A stretch of 64,000 nt of DNA. Source: Chromobotia macracanthus (Eukaryota; Chordata; Actinopteri; Cypriniformes; Botiidae). Location of the stretch: contig JAZGTH010000031.1 of the NCBI GenBank assembly GCA_036877525.1, positions 3,941,501-4,005,500 on the forward strand, read 5' to 3'. Positions 1-12,159 of this stretch are shown piece after piece. The notes under the pieces were generated by a model. That model saw only the letters and a list, made by a program, of their open reading frames with translations. It was not told the DNA's origin and made no database searches. Both the position numbers and the translations under genes were made by a program. Within the stretch, counting starts at the first letter, position 1. Each line of letters starts with the position of its first letter.

Positions 1-404
1 TAAACATTTCTCAGTGAAAGATGACATTCAGACCTTTTCACAACAGAATTCTATACCGCATCTAGAGTAACACTTAATGAAGTGTTGTTTTTACATGGGG
101 CCCTAAAGACAGAACCCGTCTTTTTTTGGTTGCACTGTCTCTGTATTTTCCCCTGTCTCTGTACTCTATTCCATACTTATTTATTTATATCTATACAGGT
201 TTTTAATTTCTTTATTACATTTGAATTGTAACTGTAAATGATTTTTTGGAAGCAGTATATCTTGTTGTACCTGTATGGTGACTATAAATAGCTTCAATTA
301 AACATTGCATTATCTGGTTTGTCATTGAAATAACACCAGGATGTAGTTTCTTTTTAATAAATTAGAATATTAAATCTTATTCTGAATCTCAAAATAAAGA
401 ACAT

Positions 405-1440
405 CAGCTTTGGTCAAAGGAATAGATAATTATATTAGGGGCCTCATATTTCTCACTCTTTTTAGTAACCTGATGAAACAATTCATCGGGGCAAAGATGA
501 AAGCTCTGAGAGCAAAAAACAGATATTTGATCCATTAATTTGTCTCTTTCTGCAGGGATGAATTGGTCTGTTGAAGTGCAGCACTTTCATTATTTGATCT
601 AGAGCACAAAGGTGCCTGTACAGGGGTTGAGAGCCCAGAGCAATCGTATAAAGAACCATCTTCACACAAGATCTTTTCTATTCACCCACCAACCCCAACA
701 GCAGAGAAATTGGGAAAATTAGTTAATGCACTGATTTGATTATATTAAGGATGAATGATGGTCCAAAACATAATGCATATTAGAGATATCCTACATGGCT
801 GTTTGCCTTACAGTGGAAAACATATTGTTTATAGTTATAGAGTTATAGTTCTATAGTTATAGTTACAGAGTAAAACTGTAATGTAAAGTTTCATTTTTCG
901 GTAAATACAAGTTTTGAATGTAGAATCTTACTTCACCCCAGAATAACAACTCTTGTTTAATAATACATTTCCCCAAAGAGAATTGGTGTATTGTAACTAT
1001 AGGTTCTCCCTGGAACTTCCTATGGATTTTTAGAAAAGCAATTTTCAAATACAAGGAACTTGAAGGGACTTTCCTGTTTCATCTGCAACAGTCCGTTAAT
1101 ATGACTAGCATCTCACACGCTGCTCTCTTTGTATTACTGGCATGGGTTAGTAAGTGAGTTACTAAGTGAAATAAGCTGACAGTGATGAAGTGACCCATAG
1201 AATGTGTCTTTCTTTCATGTGTCAGAGTTTTGTCAAATTATAATGTTGGTTTTATTAATCACCCCTAATGCTGAAGCTGACTGGTGCAGGTGGGTGCTAC
1301 AACTCCGCCTCCTCAGATTTTCAAGTTTAATCTGTTTTAAACTTTAGACAAAACACTTCAGACATCTTGATAAAACACCCAAGGACAAATATAGGACAAT
1401 GTTTGTGAAATATTGTAGCATTAAAGCAATATTACAGTAG
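405..1440. repeat. Tandem noncoding duplication, copy A
   Basis: This block is collinear with 1940-2770. Shared landmarks in order are a 'tttctcactctttt' stretch, 'aaagctctgagagca', 'ttctgcag(a/g)gatgaatt', 'gaagtgcagcac', 'cattatttgatctagagcac', 'gatttgattatat', and a distal part with 'agtttaatct' followed by 'aaacact' and 'cttgataa'. Copy A also carries a short ATAGTT tandem run near 830-870. The copies have diverged but local islands stay nearly identical, which suggests an old duplication with constrained patches. There is no convincing coding potential. It lies 3' of the islet gene, so it may be a regulatory element or noncoding transcript; that is inference. Confidence 0.75.
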
Positions 1441-1939
1441 CAAAATGTGTATGTGTAAGCAAGAAAAGAAGAAATAGAAGCAAGAAGCAATAAAAAGAAG
1501 TTGTAAGTGTAAAATTACATGAGGTTATAGTAATAACATTTATTCAGTTTGGAGGGGAAGATATTAACATCTTTTGTCTGCTTATTCTTATGATTTCTTT
1601 GTGACAGAAAATTATTTAATGCACAAATTTAATGCACAATTATTTATTATGCACAACATTATTTAAAATAATCTTTCAAATGCCTATAAAAGCTCTTTAT
1701 TTATAGGACTGTTTAATCAGCTGCAGATCTAGGTATCAACAATCATATCAAATTGTTGATTAAAAAAGTTCAACCATATCTATGATAACCTGAAGAGGCA
1801 GAAAATGCCAACAAGGAAATCCAGAAACAAAATAAATAAAATATAAATAAAATGGTTGTTAATGATTCAACATCTTGTATGTCATGCTAATAGCAGATGT
1901 GCTTTCCTTATTATGGCACATTCACTAAATTAGCATTTT

Positions 1940-2770
1940 AATAAAACCTTCTCAAAGACATGGATAATTACTGTAGAGGCTTGATATTTCTCACTCTTTT
2001 AGCAACTTGACAAAAAATAGGTGGGGGCAAAGATAAAAGCTCTGAGAGCAAAAAGCAGAGGTCTGATCCATTAATTCATCTCTTTCTGCAGAGATGAATT
2101 ACCTCGTTGAAGTGCAGCACCTCTTTCATTATTTGATCTAGAGCACAAAAGGTTGAGAGCCCAGACCAACAGTATAAAGCACCATCTCTAAACAAGATCT
2201 TTTCAATTCACCCACAGCTCAACAGCACAGAAATGAGTGAATTTAGTGGATGCATTGATTTGATTATATGGTGTGTGATTGACAGTTTATAAGACAAAAC
2301 CTAGAGAACCCTTAAAAGGGCTAACAGTACAATATGCACTACAGAGCTCCTATCTGGTGAAGCACATTAAAATTCTTCCTTTAAATACGTAATTCTGGTA
2401 GATTTTTTTGTTCATTTAACAGATATAGTCCATATCTTCTAATGGCATATTTTCCTTTAAAGTTGCCTATTAATGTCAACCCAGTCTATCTGAAACTGCT
2501 ATTTGCTTTCATGTGCTATCTGCTCCCTTTGTGATTCATTGGCATGTTTGGTGGGTAAAATTAGGTGACGTGATTTAAAATTTGAAATGACTTTATCATT
2601 TCTATTTATCTGAATCTAAATAGTGGAGGTGGGTGGAATTATTCCATCTCTTTGAGTTTAATCTCGGGTTTAGATTGCAAATTAAACACTTTGGGGACCT
2701 TGATAACGCCAACAAAGGGCAAACTAGGCAATGGTAATAAAGCAAAACTAGGTTTGAAGAGGAAGGTCAA
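1940..2770. repeat. Tandem noncoding duplication, copy B
   Basis: Second copy of the block at 405-1440, in the same orientation about 1.53 kb further on. The best matching core is 1975-2235, which holds a perfect 11-bp inverted repeat (2073-2083 with 2090-2100). The weaker second half (2500-2760) again shows 'ggaggtgggtgg', 'agtttaatct', 'aaacacttt' and 'cttgataa' in the same order as copy A. No open reading frame spans it. It is not a family I recognise as a common fish transposon. Confidence 0.75.
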
Positions 2771-3306
2771 GAAACCAATGTGACTTAAATTGCCAAAAGG
2801 AAATTCCAGATCGTAAAATCTGTATTAAATTAGAATTGCAGACTAGAATGAACTCTAGAAGTTTAGTGCAACAAATGTTTTTAGGCAGCAGAATAGTATT
2901 GCAGGCACCATTAAACCTCAAGAACTTAAAAATAAGTCAACAGAAAAATTAGACAGAAAGGTGTAGAAAAAGTGTGTAACTAAACATAATATATTGCAAT
3001 TTAACTATTAAAACACACTGACAGAGGAACAACACAACATCAAGACTTTTTAAAAAAATAATATATCCATAAATAATTACATTATTTAACAATACATTTC
3101 TATAAAATCTATGAAATGCAACACATGAACTGGAAAAAACAATAGATAGTTTAATTTTTAAGAAACACAAGGCACACCTTCAAAAATCCTACAAATATGC
3201 TAACAGTAGTAAAGATAAAAATGCAAATATTTGGAAATGAACAATAACAAGGGCACAGATTTTTTTACATCCATCTTATTACTGTATGAAAATCCCCTTT
3301 GGCACC

Positions 3307-3312
3307 TTTATT
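3307..3312 (-). other. Candidate polyadenylation signal for isl gene
   Basis: AATAAA on the minus strand, about 90 nt after the islet stop codon. It is the nearest canonical signal, but a longer 3' UTR running further left is not excluded. Confidence 0.4.
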
Positions 3313-3402
3313 TGTAAGAGTGTAGTTTTCACAGTGTTAAATATCAACCCGTGGTTGTGTGTAGAGGGGGAATTAGCTGTATTGCTCTGTTGGAAAAACT
3401 GT

Positions 3403-6228
3403 TTACTCATTTGTCCCCGTGGGACTTGCAGCAAGGCTGTTGGGTGTGTCTGGTAACTGAGCTGGTATTGACACAACTTCACTCGTAGAAGAACAGGGAC
3501 CTTCCTTCGATAAAGAAAGCTAGGAACCAAACCAAAACAAATGAGCAACAGTGGACAATGCTGGGTGGATTATTAGAAAGAAGGACCATGTTGAACTAAA
3601 ATTTATCACCTGATGGAATGAGCCCTGGTCAGCATGTTTCTGCAGAATAAAGTTGGTCAGGAGTTTCCATGATGGACTTCCCAACATGTCACTGCCTTGA
3701 CTTTCTGGACTAGCAACCAAAACCGGTTCCTCAGAAACATCCTTCAAGAGAAAATAATTGACCAGATTAAAATGTTCAAGCCAGACTTTACAAAATATTA
3801 GCATTTGATGGTGTCCTCTTTAAACACCTTTTACATTTTAATGACAATTGGCTAAGAGTCAGTAGTCATTCTTATAAAATAATGAGTTGCAAAAGAAAAA
3901 CATATCTTCATGTTTTTTTTACTGTATAAATTATGCATTTTGAAAGACTACATCCATCATTGAAGGAGAACATCTATCCATTGCTATAGAAGATATAAGT
4001 AAATATTTCATAGGAGCTTGATGGGTCACTACTTTTATCATAAACAGAAAACACAATGACTTAAAATAAATAAAAATGGCATATCATATAGAATTTGAGA
4101 AAGGGTCAGCAGTGACTTCGATGTAACACTTTGGGTTTTAAAGACGTGCTAAAGTGGACAACATGCATGAAAGAGTTAACGTACAATGTATTTCAAATGC
4201 ACAACTGGGCTGAGGTAATTAATGGTTTTTTTATCAGCTTAGAAATTGGTGTTAAAGTTAAAACATACAGGGAAGTAGATGTTTTTACAGAGAAGTGTTA
4301 CCAGATGGCCGTCATTCTGCTTCTGTGTGTGCCTCATCATCAGACTTCTCTTCTTGTCTTTGCATCGCTTGTTTTGGAACCAAACCCGAATGACTCGGGG
4401 ACTGAGGCCTGTCATTTCCACCAGCTGCTCTTTCATGAGGGCGTCGGGTCTGGGATTAGCATTGTAACAGGTCTGCAGCATGCGGAGCTGAGACTCGCTG
4501 AGAACTGTTCTCACTCGGGTGGCTCGCTCTGATCTCCTCTGCGATGACCAGGAAGAGCTGGATTGTGACATGGAGTTGGTGTTCTCTGTGTCAAACAGAT
4601 ATATGGATAGAAGATTTTCATCAAGACTCACACCACAGGAGAAATCTCAATGACTACCTCAAAATTATCCTTTGAGTCCAGACTTACCATATATATCAGT
4701 GTCCTGTGTTTTGTGATTTGGGTTATTTGAAGTACTTAATCTATTGGAGAGATCATGATGGTCTGTACAGAGTGGCCGGCCCTCACGCAGAACATATTCA
4801 TCTCCTGGAAGTAACTGCCGATCACAGCTCTCGCAGCGAAAACATTGAACATGATAAATGTTTACTCGCGTTCGCATTACATACTCATTTCTGGTGAAGA
4901 TTTTGCAGCATTTTGCACATTTAGGGGTGCATAATCTGAAACACAATTAATGAAGAGCAACATTATTAAACAATAAACAAAGAAGGGAGGAGATCTGCTA
5001 TTGAACATTTGTTACTTATATTACTTAGAAGGTAATTATGTTGTAACATGTACTTTTGTAATATATATATTACATATATAATACTTAATATAATATTAAT
5101 ATAGTAATATATTATATTATATAATATAATATTAATATAGCAATATATATATACTTTTGTGACTATATTAGGATGCAGTCTTATACAAAAGAACAGTGGC
5201 CTTAAACATAAACAACAATAAAAATAAATTGTTAAATATTTAATGTTTAATGGCCCAAGTACACATTTTCAAATCTAAACGCATAAACAGTGTCAGTTCC
5301 ATTTAAAGTTTAACTTTCATATGAAAATGAAATTCCTTTTACTTTTCTTATGTCTGAGGTTCTACAGAACCCAATGCTGTATATCCAAAACAATTACATT
5401 TCATAATATTTTATAATAACTTCACATTCTCCTGATGTTCCTCTGCACTTTATTAGAGAGGTGACTGTTTTTCAGTATTGTACTGTTTTGTTTTAAATAG
5501 AACTAAATGTACTGAAAGAAAAACAACTGGTTGTCTCTACAATGTCAGAAAATATTTTCTGTCAAAATGAATTGCGTTCATTTATATTTTATACCTGGAA
5601 TCTCTGAGACCCCAAACACTCTTTTTATCCTACAGAGGACATTGAGCTGTGCTATCAAGTTATTTTTTAGTCTTCAGGTATTAGGTATGAAAATAATATA
5701 TATATAGTATATATACTATACTGTTATGACTGTATATTTGCATATATTTAGCCACATGATTGGTACTGGTACCTACATAGTAATTTGAAGTGTGAAAAAT
5801 AATGAGACAGTGTCTGTGTGATAGAAATCAAGAAATTCTGAGCACTGCAACTATCTCTAAACAATGGCACGCACCTACTGTAATGGTCTTTACAGAAGGT
5901 TTTTCCATCTCTGATGAAGCAGGTGCAGGACTCGTCCAAAAATTGATGGCACTCTGCGCACTTCAGACACTCCGCGTGCCACTCCAAGTCAGGAAAAACC
6001 CGCAGGATAAATCGATCAAGGATCTGATGCCCACAACCCGCGCAGTATGAGACCAGCTTATTTCCTTAAAGGAAAAAATATTCCAATTATGTTCAAATAT
6101 GTCAATTTAAATGAGTCAATGACAAATCCGATTTCATTTTAAAAATACGAATAATGCTAAAAAACAAAAAACTAACCCAACATTTTTTAATTATTAAAAA
6201 GGTACTTACTTTTCTGTGCATCTTCCAT
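3403..6228 (-). CDS. isl1b: Islet-type LIM-homeodomain transcription factor (isl1-like paralogue)
   Basis: Nuclear LIM-homeodomain factor; islet proteins specify motor and sensory neurons, cardiac progenitors and endocrine cells. Coding exons (minus): 6210-6228, 5875-6064, 4688-4935, 4302-4585, 3610-3741, 3403-3519, all with GT/AG boundaries and matching phases, giving 329 aa (human ISL1 is 349). LIM1 spans about residues 14-67, with C14/C17, H36, C39/C42/C45 and C64. LIM2 spans about 76-129. The homeodomain is about 173-236 and carries the islet recognition segment 'RVIRVWFQNKRCKDKKRS'. The C-terminus has 'SWKLL..F.LQ' and 'QLPDTPNSL.ASP', closest to ISL1 rather than ISL2. The first coding exon is only 19 nt. 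The LIM2-homeodomain linker and LHX3-binding region are shortened. Family assignment is firm; the paralogue name (isl1b against isl2) rests on the C-terminal 'SSTSEV..' and 'ASP' residues. Confidence 0.92.
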
Positions 6229-7395
6229 GTTCTATTATTATATTAACCATCTGAATTAAAAGCAAGACCGTTTACACTTAATGGAGCGACAAAGCCACTG
6301 ATTCAAGCTCATCTCGCTGCGTGTTATTTGATGTGACTCAAGGTGCGGGAGCGCCAGATTGTAGGAAACTATTGGCCAATCGAGCTGAATACTTCACAAC
6401 AGATACTGGATCTCATTACTCTCAATCCCCGCCCTCTCTTCACTTCGACACGCCCACTAAGCAACAGGTGAAACTGTATGATAGAGAATGGTTACTGAGT
6501 TTCAATAGGCCTATGAGAATTTATTTAATATTGTAAAGAGAGTGTACATGTATAGGTGCTGCTCCAGTCGCCAGTAATGCTTTAATGATCATTTCAAGGC
6601 TATACTAACAATGAACCGCATGATTTTTGAAGATAAATCTTGAGAAAAATAATATACGAGATATAAACGTAATGACTTTGAATGACATCAGACCAATCAT
6701 CTAGGAACTTTTGAATAGAAACCGCGAACTAGATAACTAGATATTCCCTCAGCTTTTCTTGAACAATAGTAAACTTCTGTATTTGCATCTTCCGTTTAGG
6801 ATGTTAGCCTGTTGTCTAGCAAAGTTATTCCTCGCAAAGGTTTAAAGTGTTTTGAAAACAATCATGCACGTAAAGACCACATCTATGGGATCTGAAGTAT
6901 TTTAGAGCAGAACATAACAAGGAAAGTATTTTCACGAATGAAATGCTCATGCTTTTTCCTCATAAATTTAAAAGCATTCATATTTTGTGTAGTAAATGTA
7001 GATTATAGAGATCATCTTACGCTATAGAGATCATTTACGCGAATGTAAGCTAAAACAGACAATCTATCCAAATTATAAATGTATATTATTTATTTATTTA
7101 TAAATATACATTTTCTTGTCCCCCACAAACAGGCGGGCGTTATCACGTAAATGTCCACGCTGACGTTCGCGATCATGCGTACTTGCGTCATTAACGTCCT
7201 CCATATTGAATAAGGAAACAAGAGTGCAGGACGGAGGAGCGTCCCGGATGCTTGTAAACATCCACGTCAACACAAAGTATATTAATGAAACAGTTATAGA
7301 GGCCGAAGAGAGCGTGAATATAGTCATTATCGGTGCCGACTGATGCATAATTAAAAGACGGTTAAACACGCAGGTGTTTTAGGCTTGTGCAAACA
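6229..7395. promoter_or_regulatory. Divergent intergenic region between isl and golph3
   Basis: 1.17 kb separates the two start codons, which point away from each other, so both promoters should lie here. The golph3-proximal 7120-7300 part is CpG-richer than its surroundings and has CRE-like words (TGACGTT near 7161, TGCGTCATTA near 7185), suiting a housekeeping gene. The isl side is AT-rich with no clear TATA box. Exact transcription starts cannot be placed from sequence alone. Confidence 0.5.
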
Positions 7396-9199
7396 ATGAG
7401 TTCCCTGACACAGAGAAACTCGGGCCTTGTGCAGAGACGGACCGAGGCCTCGCGTAACGCCGCCGCCGCTGATAAGGAGAGAAGCTCCGGGGAGGACGAT
7501 TACGAGTCCCGCCGCGGCGAAGAAGAAGATGAAGATAAGGGAGACTCCAAAGAAACTCGACTGACTTTAATGGAAGAGGTGTTGTTGCTCGGACTGAAGG
7601 ATCGAGAGGTTAGACTTTTTTGAGCTTGGCTTGTTAGGCAAACGGTAGCTTGAGGCGGTTGGTAACACGATGACTAGATAAGACCTGTAATACAGGAGAT
7701 TATGTGTCCGAGGAACTGCTCATGAACACGGTCAGGCCTGTTGAGAGAGCTCCTAACATTACCTTTTAGCTTAATGGGAGTTAAAGGCAAGGGTTTCTAA
7801 ACCATTTTGCTGTTTCAGTGTGTCCAGTCGTAAATATCAGTTATGTAACAGCAGACTAAACTCCCGTACAACATTATTAAAAACATGCATCTAGTTGCAT
7901 GTTATGTCGCACATCTACATAATCGCAAACACTTCGTTGACAGACAAAATCGATACAGTCAGTAATCCCCACTGATTGACAACTTTATAGAGTAAACGCT
8001 GACCACTAAAGTATAGAAGATACTGAAGTGATTTTTGGATTAATGATTTTGCTGAATTTTGGGTAAGGGTTATACATCGTTCTGGAATGACTGCATCTCA
8101 TCTGGGCTTCGAGGGTGTATGTTGATCGAACTGGCCATACGGGGACGCCTGCATTTGGAAGCATCAGGAATGAGAAGGAAAAGTTTGCTGACCAGAAAGG
8201 TGTGTGGCAATTTGTGTTGTTTCTTTTTACTGTCTTTACACTGTACAGTGTATCTGAAACACGTTTGTTTCCCAGGTTTTATGTAAATCTGATGCCCCCA
8301 CTGGAGACATGCTGTTGGATGAGGCATTAAAACATATTAAAGAGACCCAGCCTCCAGAGACAGTTCAGAGTTGGATTGAGTTGCTGAGTGGTAAGTTGCA
8401 GTACCATTTTTAGCAGCTGTATTTTAGGCTTATGTTTTATTTAAGTCATCAGAAAATGCTTTTGGCAGCCCTTTTTAATTTTGTAAACTGACATTTTCAT
8501 GTAAACCAGAATTATTAAAATTTAAGACAGGACTTGTGTTTAGATTGGATAATGAAACAGGTTGTTACTTAGTAGAATGGTGCCAAGCAGTTCTTATATG
8601 GAAAATGTAAATGTAGGATCAGTTCTGATTTCATGTTGATTTTAAGCATGATGTTGCAAAAGCTTGTTACACTTTTTACATATGCTGCAAACTGTAAAAA
8701 AAACAATTTTTTTTTAAATTCGGTAATTTTTTCAAACTTTCAGCAATTATGAAAGTCACTTTCATGTTCTGTAGGTGAAACTTGGAATCCATTGAAGCTG
8801 CACTACCAGTTGCGAAACGTGCGAGAGCGCTTGGCTAAGAATCTGGTGGAAAAGGGTGTCCTCACCACTGAGAAACAAAACTTCCTGCTTTTTGATATGA
8901 CCACCCACCCGCTCACCAACAACACTGTTAAGCAGCGGCTGGTTCGCAAGGTCCAGGAGTCCGTCCTGGAGAAATGGGTGAATGAGCCCCAACGGATGGA
9001 TAAGCGTCTGCTAGCGCTGCTGTTTCTGGCACATTCCTCTGATGTTCTAGAGAATGCCTTTGCTCCTCTGCTGGATGACCAGTACGATCTGGCCATGAAG
9101 AGGGTGCGGTTGCTTCTGGATCTTGACCCAGAGGCAGAGGCTGCCAAATCGGGCGCCAACGAGCTGCTATGGGCAGTTGTTGCTGCTTTCACCAAATGA
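7396..9199 (+). CDS. golph3: Golgi phosphoprotein 3
   Basis: Peripheral trans-Golgi protein that binds PI4P and myosin XVIIIA and helps retain glycosyltransferases. Exons: 7396-7608, 8068-8199, 8276-8390, 8775-9199, all GT/AG and in phase, 294 aa (human 298). The N-terminus is 'MSSLTQRNSGLVQRRTEASR', followed by an acidic low-complexity stretch and the GPP34 domain. Human PI4P contacts W81, R90, R171 and R174 correspond to W77, R86, R167 and R170 here, all present. The C-terminus is 'LLWAVVAAFTK'. The ATG at 7396 was chosen because it matches the family N-terminus; only a GTG lies just upstream in frame. It is divergent from the islet gene. The extra alanines near residue 25 are an ordinary length variation. 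Confidence 0.97.
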
Positions 9200-10640
9200 A
9201 CCTGCTGAGTAGAGAGAAAGGGACTTGACTTTGTTCTCATGGCATTGGACCACTGGCCCCAAGCTTGGTTGATTCAGAATAATATTGGTGATGGTAATGA
9301 TGGAAATACAGTTTGGGAAGATGATGAGATGATGATGATGATGATACTTTGGAAGGGACATTTGTGTTTTCATAGTCACAGATCTGTCTCTGACCTTCAC
9401 AAAGATGTTGCCCTGTCTTCTTTAAATGGCCAATAGTTCCTACATGATTGCAATTCACTGTGAGGCTTCTTGTATTTCATGCACTTAGATCATAAACAGA
9501 GTTCATGTAAGAACAAAAATGAGGGTATGGACGGGAGGTGATTTGTAAAGGGTCTTTAATCCCTGTATTTAACTAGGCCACGACTCTAATCTTAATCCAG
9601 ATACTGGTATAATTCTACACTCTTAAATAAGGAGAAGAGCCACTACTTCAGTACCTAGGCTTGATGATCCCTGAAGTGGTTAAGGAATGAAAAGATCCTG
9701 TTTCAACAGATGTTCTGCACCCTGAAATGCGGAAGATCTGGAAAGAAAATAATGTCATAATCCTGAAATGAAAGCATCAGTTTTTCTCCAGTGCTTTAAC
9801 GATGTTTCCATGCAAGTCGTCTTTTCATAAATTCTTTCCGCTCTTAGGAATGCTCAAAGAAAGTCTAATGTGTGCTAATATTATCCGTTTTTTCAAAGAC
9901 ATTTGGTTATTAATCCATCAGAATGAGTGTAACAACCAGAATGACTGAATCACAGCCTTTTAGTTTTGTATTCAAATGATCTGAAAATCCAGATTACGTC
10001 TCCAGTGTGGATCATTGCAACCAAAGCCGGTTCAAAACTAATTTAAGTATAATGTGAGAATATGTGGCTCTGATTTTTATGCTGTGCTACACCAGACAGG
10101 TCAAGGACACATTGAGCTCACATATATAATCTAAATTTCTGGAGTTGAGTTTATCTCATAAACTCAAAAATTTAATTCTGTTCAAAAGAATGGCCAGTCA
10201 AACACTAGTAGAGTTTACAGTGCCCTAACATCATGGAAGGCTACTGAGGTCTTTTTATTAGAGATCACTGCAATGATGTGATGTCTTTACACACATGCAT
10301 AGTTTTGTTCATGTCATAATCTGTTCTTTTGCTTTGTTTCTGATTTTTGTACTGTGATTTGTTTTTATTTTATTGTTTAGCTGTTAACTCAATATTTCTC
10401 TGAATTGTCTATCTTGTTTTGCCATGTCTGGTGTTGATTGGTTGTCTCCTGTCCTGCAAGAGGTTGAGTAAAGATTGAGGTGGGGATATTCCCTTCCTGT
10501 CTCAGCAAGCTGGTGTTTGAAATAATTTACTGTTAATAAACCATACCTACTGAGCTGTTGAAGTAGAGATTATGTAAAATGGATGCCCTGATTTGTAAAT
10601 CTGCTTTTTACCATATAATAAAGAAATATCTTTAAGTGCC
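9200..10640 (+). other. golph3: golph3 3' untranslated region
   Basis: No exon-like open frames follow the golph3 stop. A (GATGAT)n run sits near 9322-9346. Two canonical AATAAA signals lie at 10535-10540 and 10617-10622, either of which would give a 1.3-1.4 kb 3' UTR. The extent is inferred from these signals. Confidence 0.5.
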
Positions 10641-11049
10641 TGGAAGGGATATTAAATATTAGCTGTCCTCTTTTTTAAAGTTATGTGAATTCAGACAGTC
10701 TCAGAGGTGGGAAACTTTCAGGCACGTTTGTTGGGGTAGGTTAGAGCTAAACTGCAGGTCTGTGAACTTTCAATAACATGAACTGGATTTGTTTTGCTTA
10801 AAAGTGTGATTGTGTTTGCTGTTTGGTTTGGTGTTTTGTTATCTAATGTGATGACATTCTCAGAATGCATCTGTGAGTTGCTTTTGTTGAAACAAAGTAG
10901 TCAAGCATTTATTTGTTCTAACATGTATAGAGGTGTTCATAAACAAATTATACATGTGTTTGTTATGCACATATCAAACAGACGATTCCTTTAATGCTTA
11001 ATATCATGTCAGGACTTGTGTTCTTATAGAGATCAGTAAAACATGCACA

Positions 11050-11722
11050 CATTTTTGAAGAACTAAATATATTTTGAGGCGTCAGAAAACATACAAAAGC
11101 CTAACAGTGAGATAATATGAGCAAAAATAGTCATTAGCATTGCAGTCTTTCTTGTGCACATTCAGGAAGTGGAGATAGATACAGTACGTGGATATTATAT
11201 GCATTATTACTTTAACACAAATTACATAGTACATAGCTATTTATTTTCGTATATTTATTACATTATACGTGACATAAGGCAAAACATTAAAAGGCAAAGT
11301 AAATGATTACAAACTGGATGAAAATGTTTTTATACGACGTCAATGTTTTTATCTAGCTACAGTTCATGCGTAATGCCGGTGGTTTTGGATCGCTACTGTC
11401 CCAATTATAAGAAATAAAGTCCAGTGTAAACGAATGCGCACTGCCTGATAATCGACGATGAAACCTGTTTCACTGAATAAAACATCATGTTAACATATAC
11501 TCCGAAAGTCTTGTGACAGACATATAGCCAAGTAGCAAGTGGTTCAGCACAAAGCCCGGAAGCAGCGTCCAGCGTTTGTGTCGACGAGGGCCTCCGTATT
11601 TCTTCATCTTAGAAATCCATACTTCTCCCTTTTCAACTTTTGGTGGGGTTAGGAAATGGCATCTTGTAGGAAATCCACTTCAGATGCGGTATACGCCATT
11701 CTCCAATTGCTTTCGTGTCATT
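11050..11722 (-). other. pmaip1: Probable pmaip1 3' untranslated region
   Basis: AT-rich sequence after the pmaip1 stop with two minus-strand AATAAA signals (11240-11245 and 11254-11259), implying a roughly 0.5-kb 3' UTR. No other coding potential is seen. The 3' end is inferred. Confidence 0.45.
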
Positions 11723-12039
11723 TCAGCGTTTTCCGTCAGTCTGTAAGTTTTTGAGATTCACTATGAGCTCCAGTAGTCTATATTTCCAGTTGAACAGATC
11801 TCCGACTCTGCGCAGCTGCTGCGCGCATTCGACTACAGCGGTTTGCTCTGTACATTGAAGAATCGGAAGTTAAATAAGTTAAAACTATTATTAATAAGTT
11901 GTTTCATGAAAATAATAAATATATTATAAACTGCATTATAATTGTGTTTGTATCATACAAATACATTTTTACTATAAAAATGTATTATAGATGATATTTT
12001 GCGTAAAACAATGTAAAATCGTTTACCTTTTTTCGCCAT
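11723..12039 (-). CDS. pmaip1: NOXA, BH3-only pro-apoptotic protein
   Basis: Mitochondrial BH3-only protein; the family binds and neutralises MCL1/A1 to trigger apoptosis. It has two coding exons: 12027-12039 (ATGGCGAAAAAAG, 13 nt, then GTAAAC) and 11723-11847 (after CAG). Joined in phase they encode 45 aa (human NOXA is 54). Residues 11-25, 'ECAQQLRRVGDLFNW', form the BH3 helix with the L16-x3-G20-D21 signature, and the 'ECA.QLR..GD' pattern matches NOXA closely. The tail 'KYRLLELIVNLKNL' corresponds to the NOXA C-terminal mitochondrial-targeting segment. A at -3 of the ATG gives a good Kozak context. The gene is too short and too split to appear as an open frame, and was found by translating the 11.7-11.85 kb island. 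Confidence 0.9.
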
Positions 12040-12159
12040 TTTCAAAGTAGCTAACACGGATACAGAGGCTGTTTACAGTACGTGTTCCGTCAGTGGAGTT
12101 GTGATACTGATTTGCTCAGTGCCAAATGTACACATAAATATATTCACTTCACTGTTTCC

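Noticed and set aside
4131..4532. 133-codon plus-strand open frame
   Set aside because: Antisense shadow of the islet homeodomain exon, with no family resemblance.
8803..9240. 145-codon minus-strand open frame
   Set aside because: Antisense of golph3 exon 4; composition effect.
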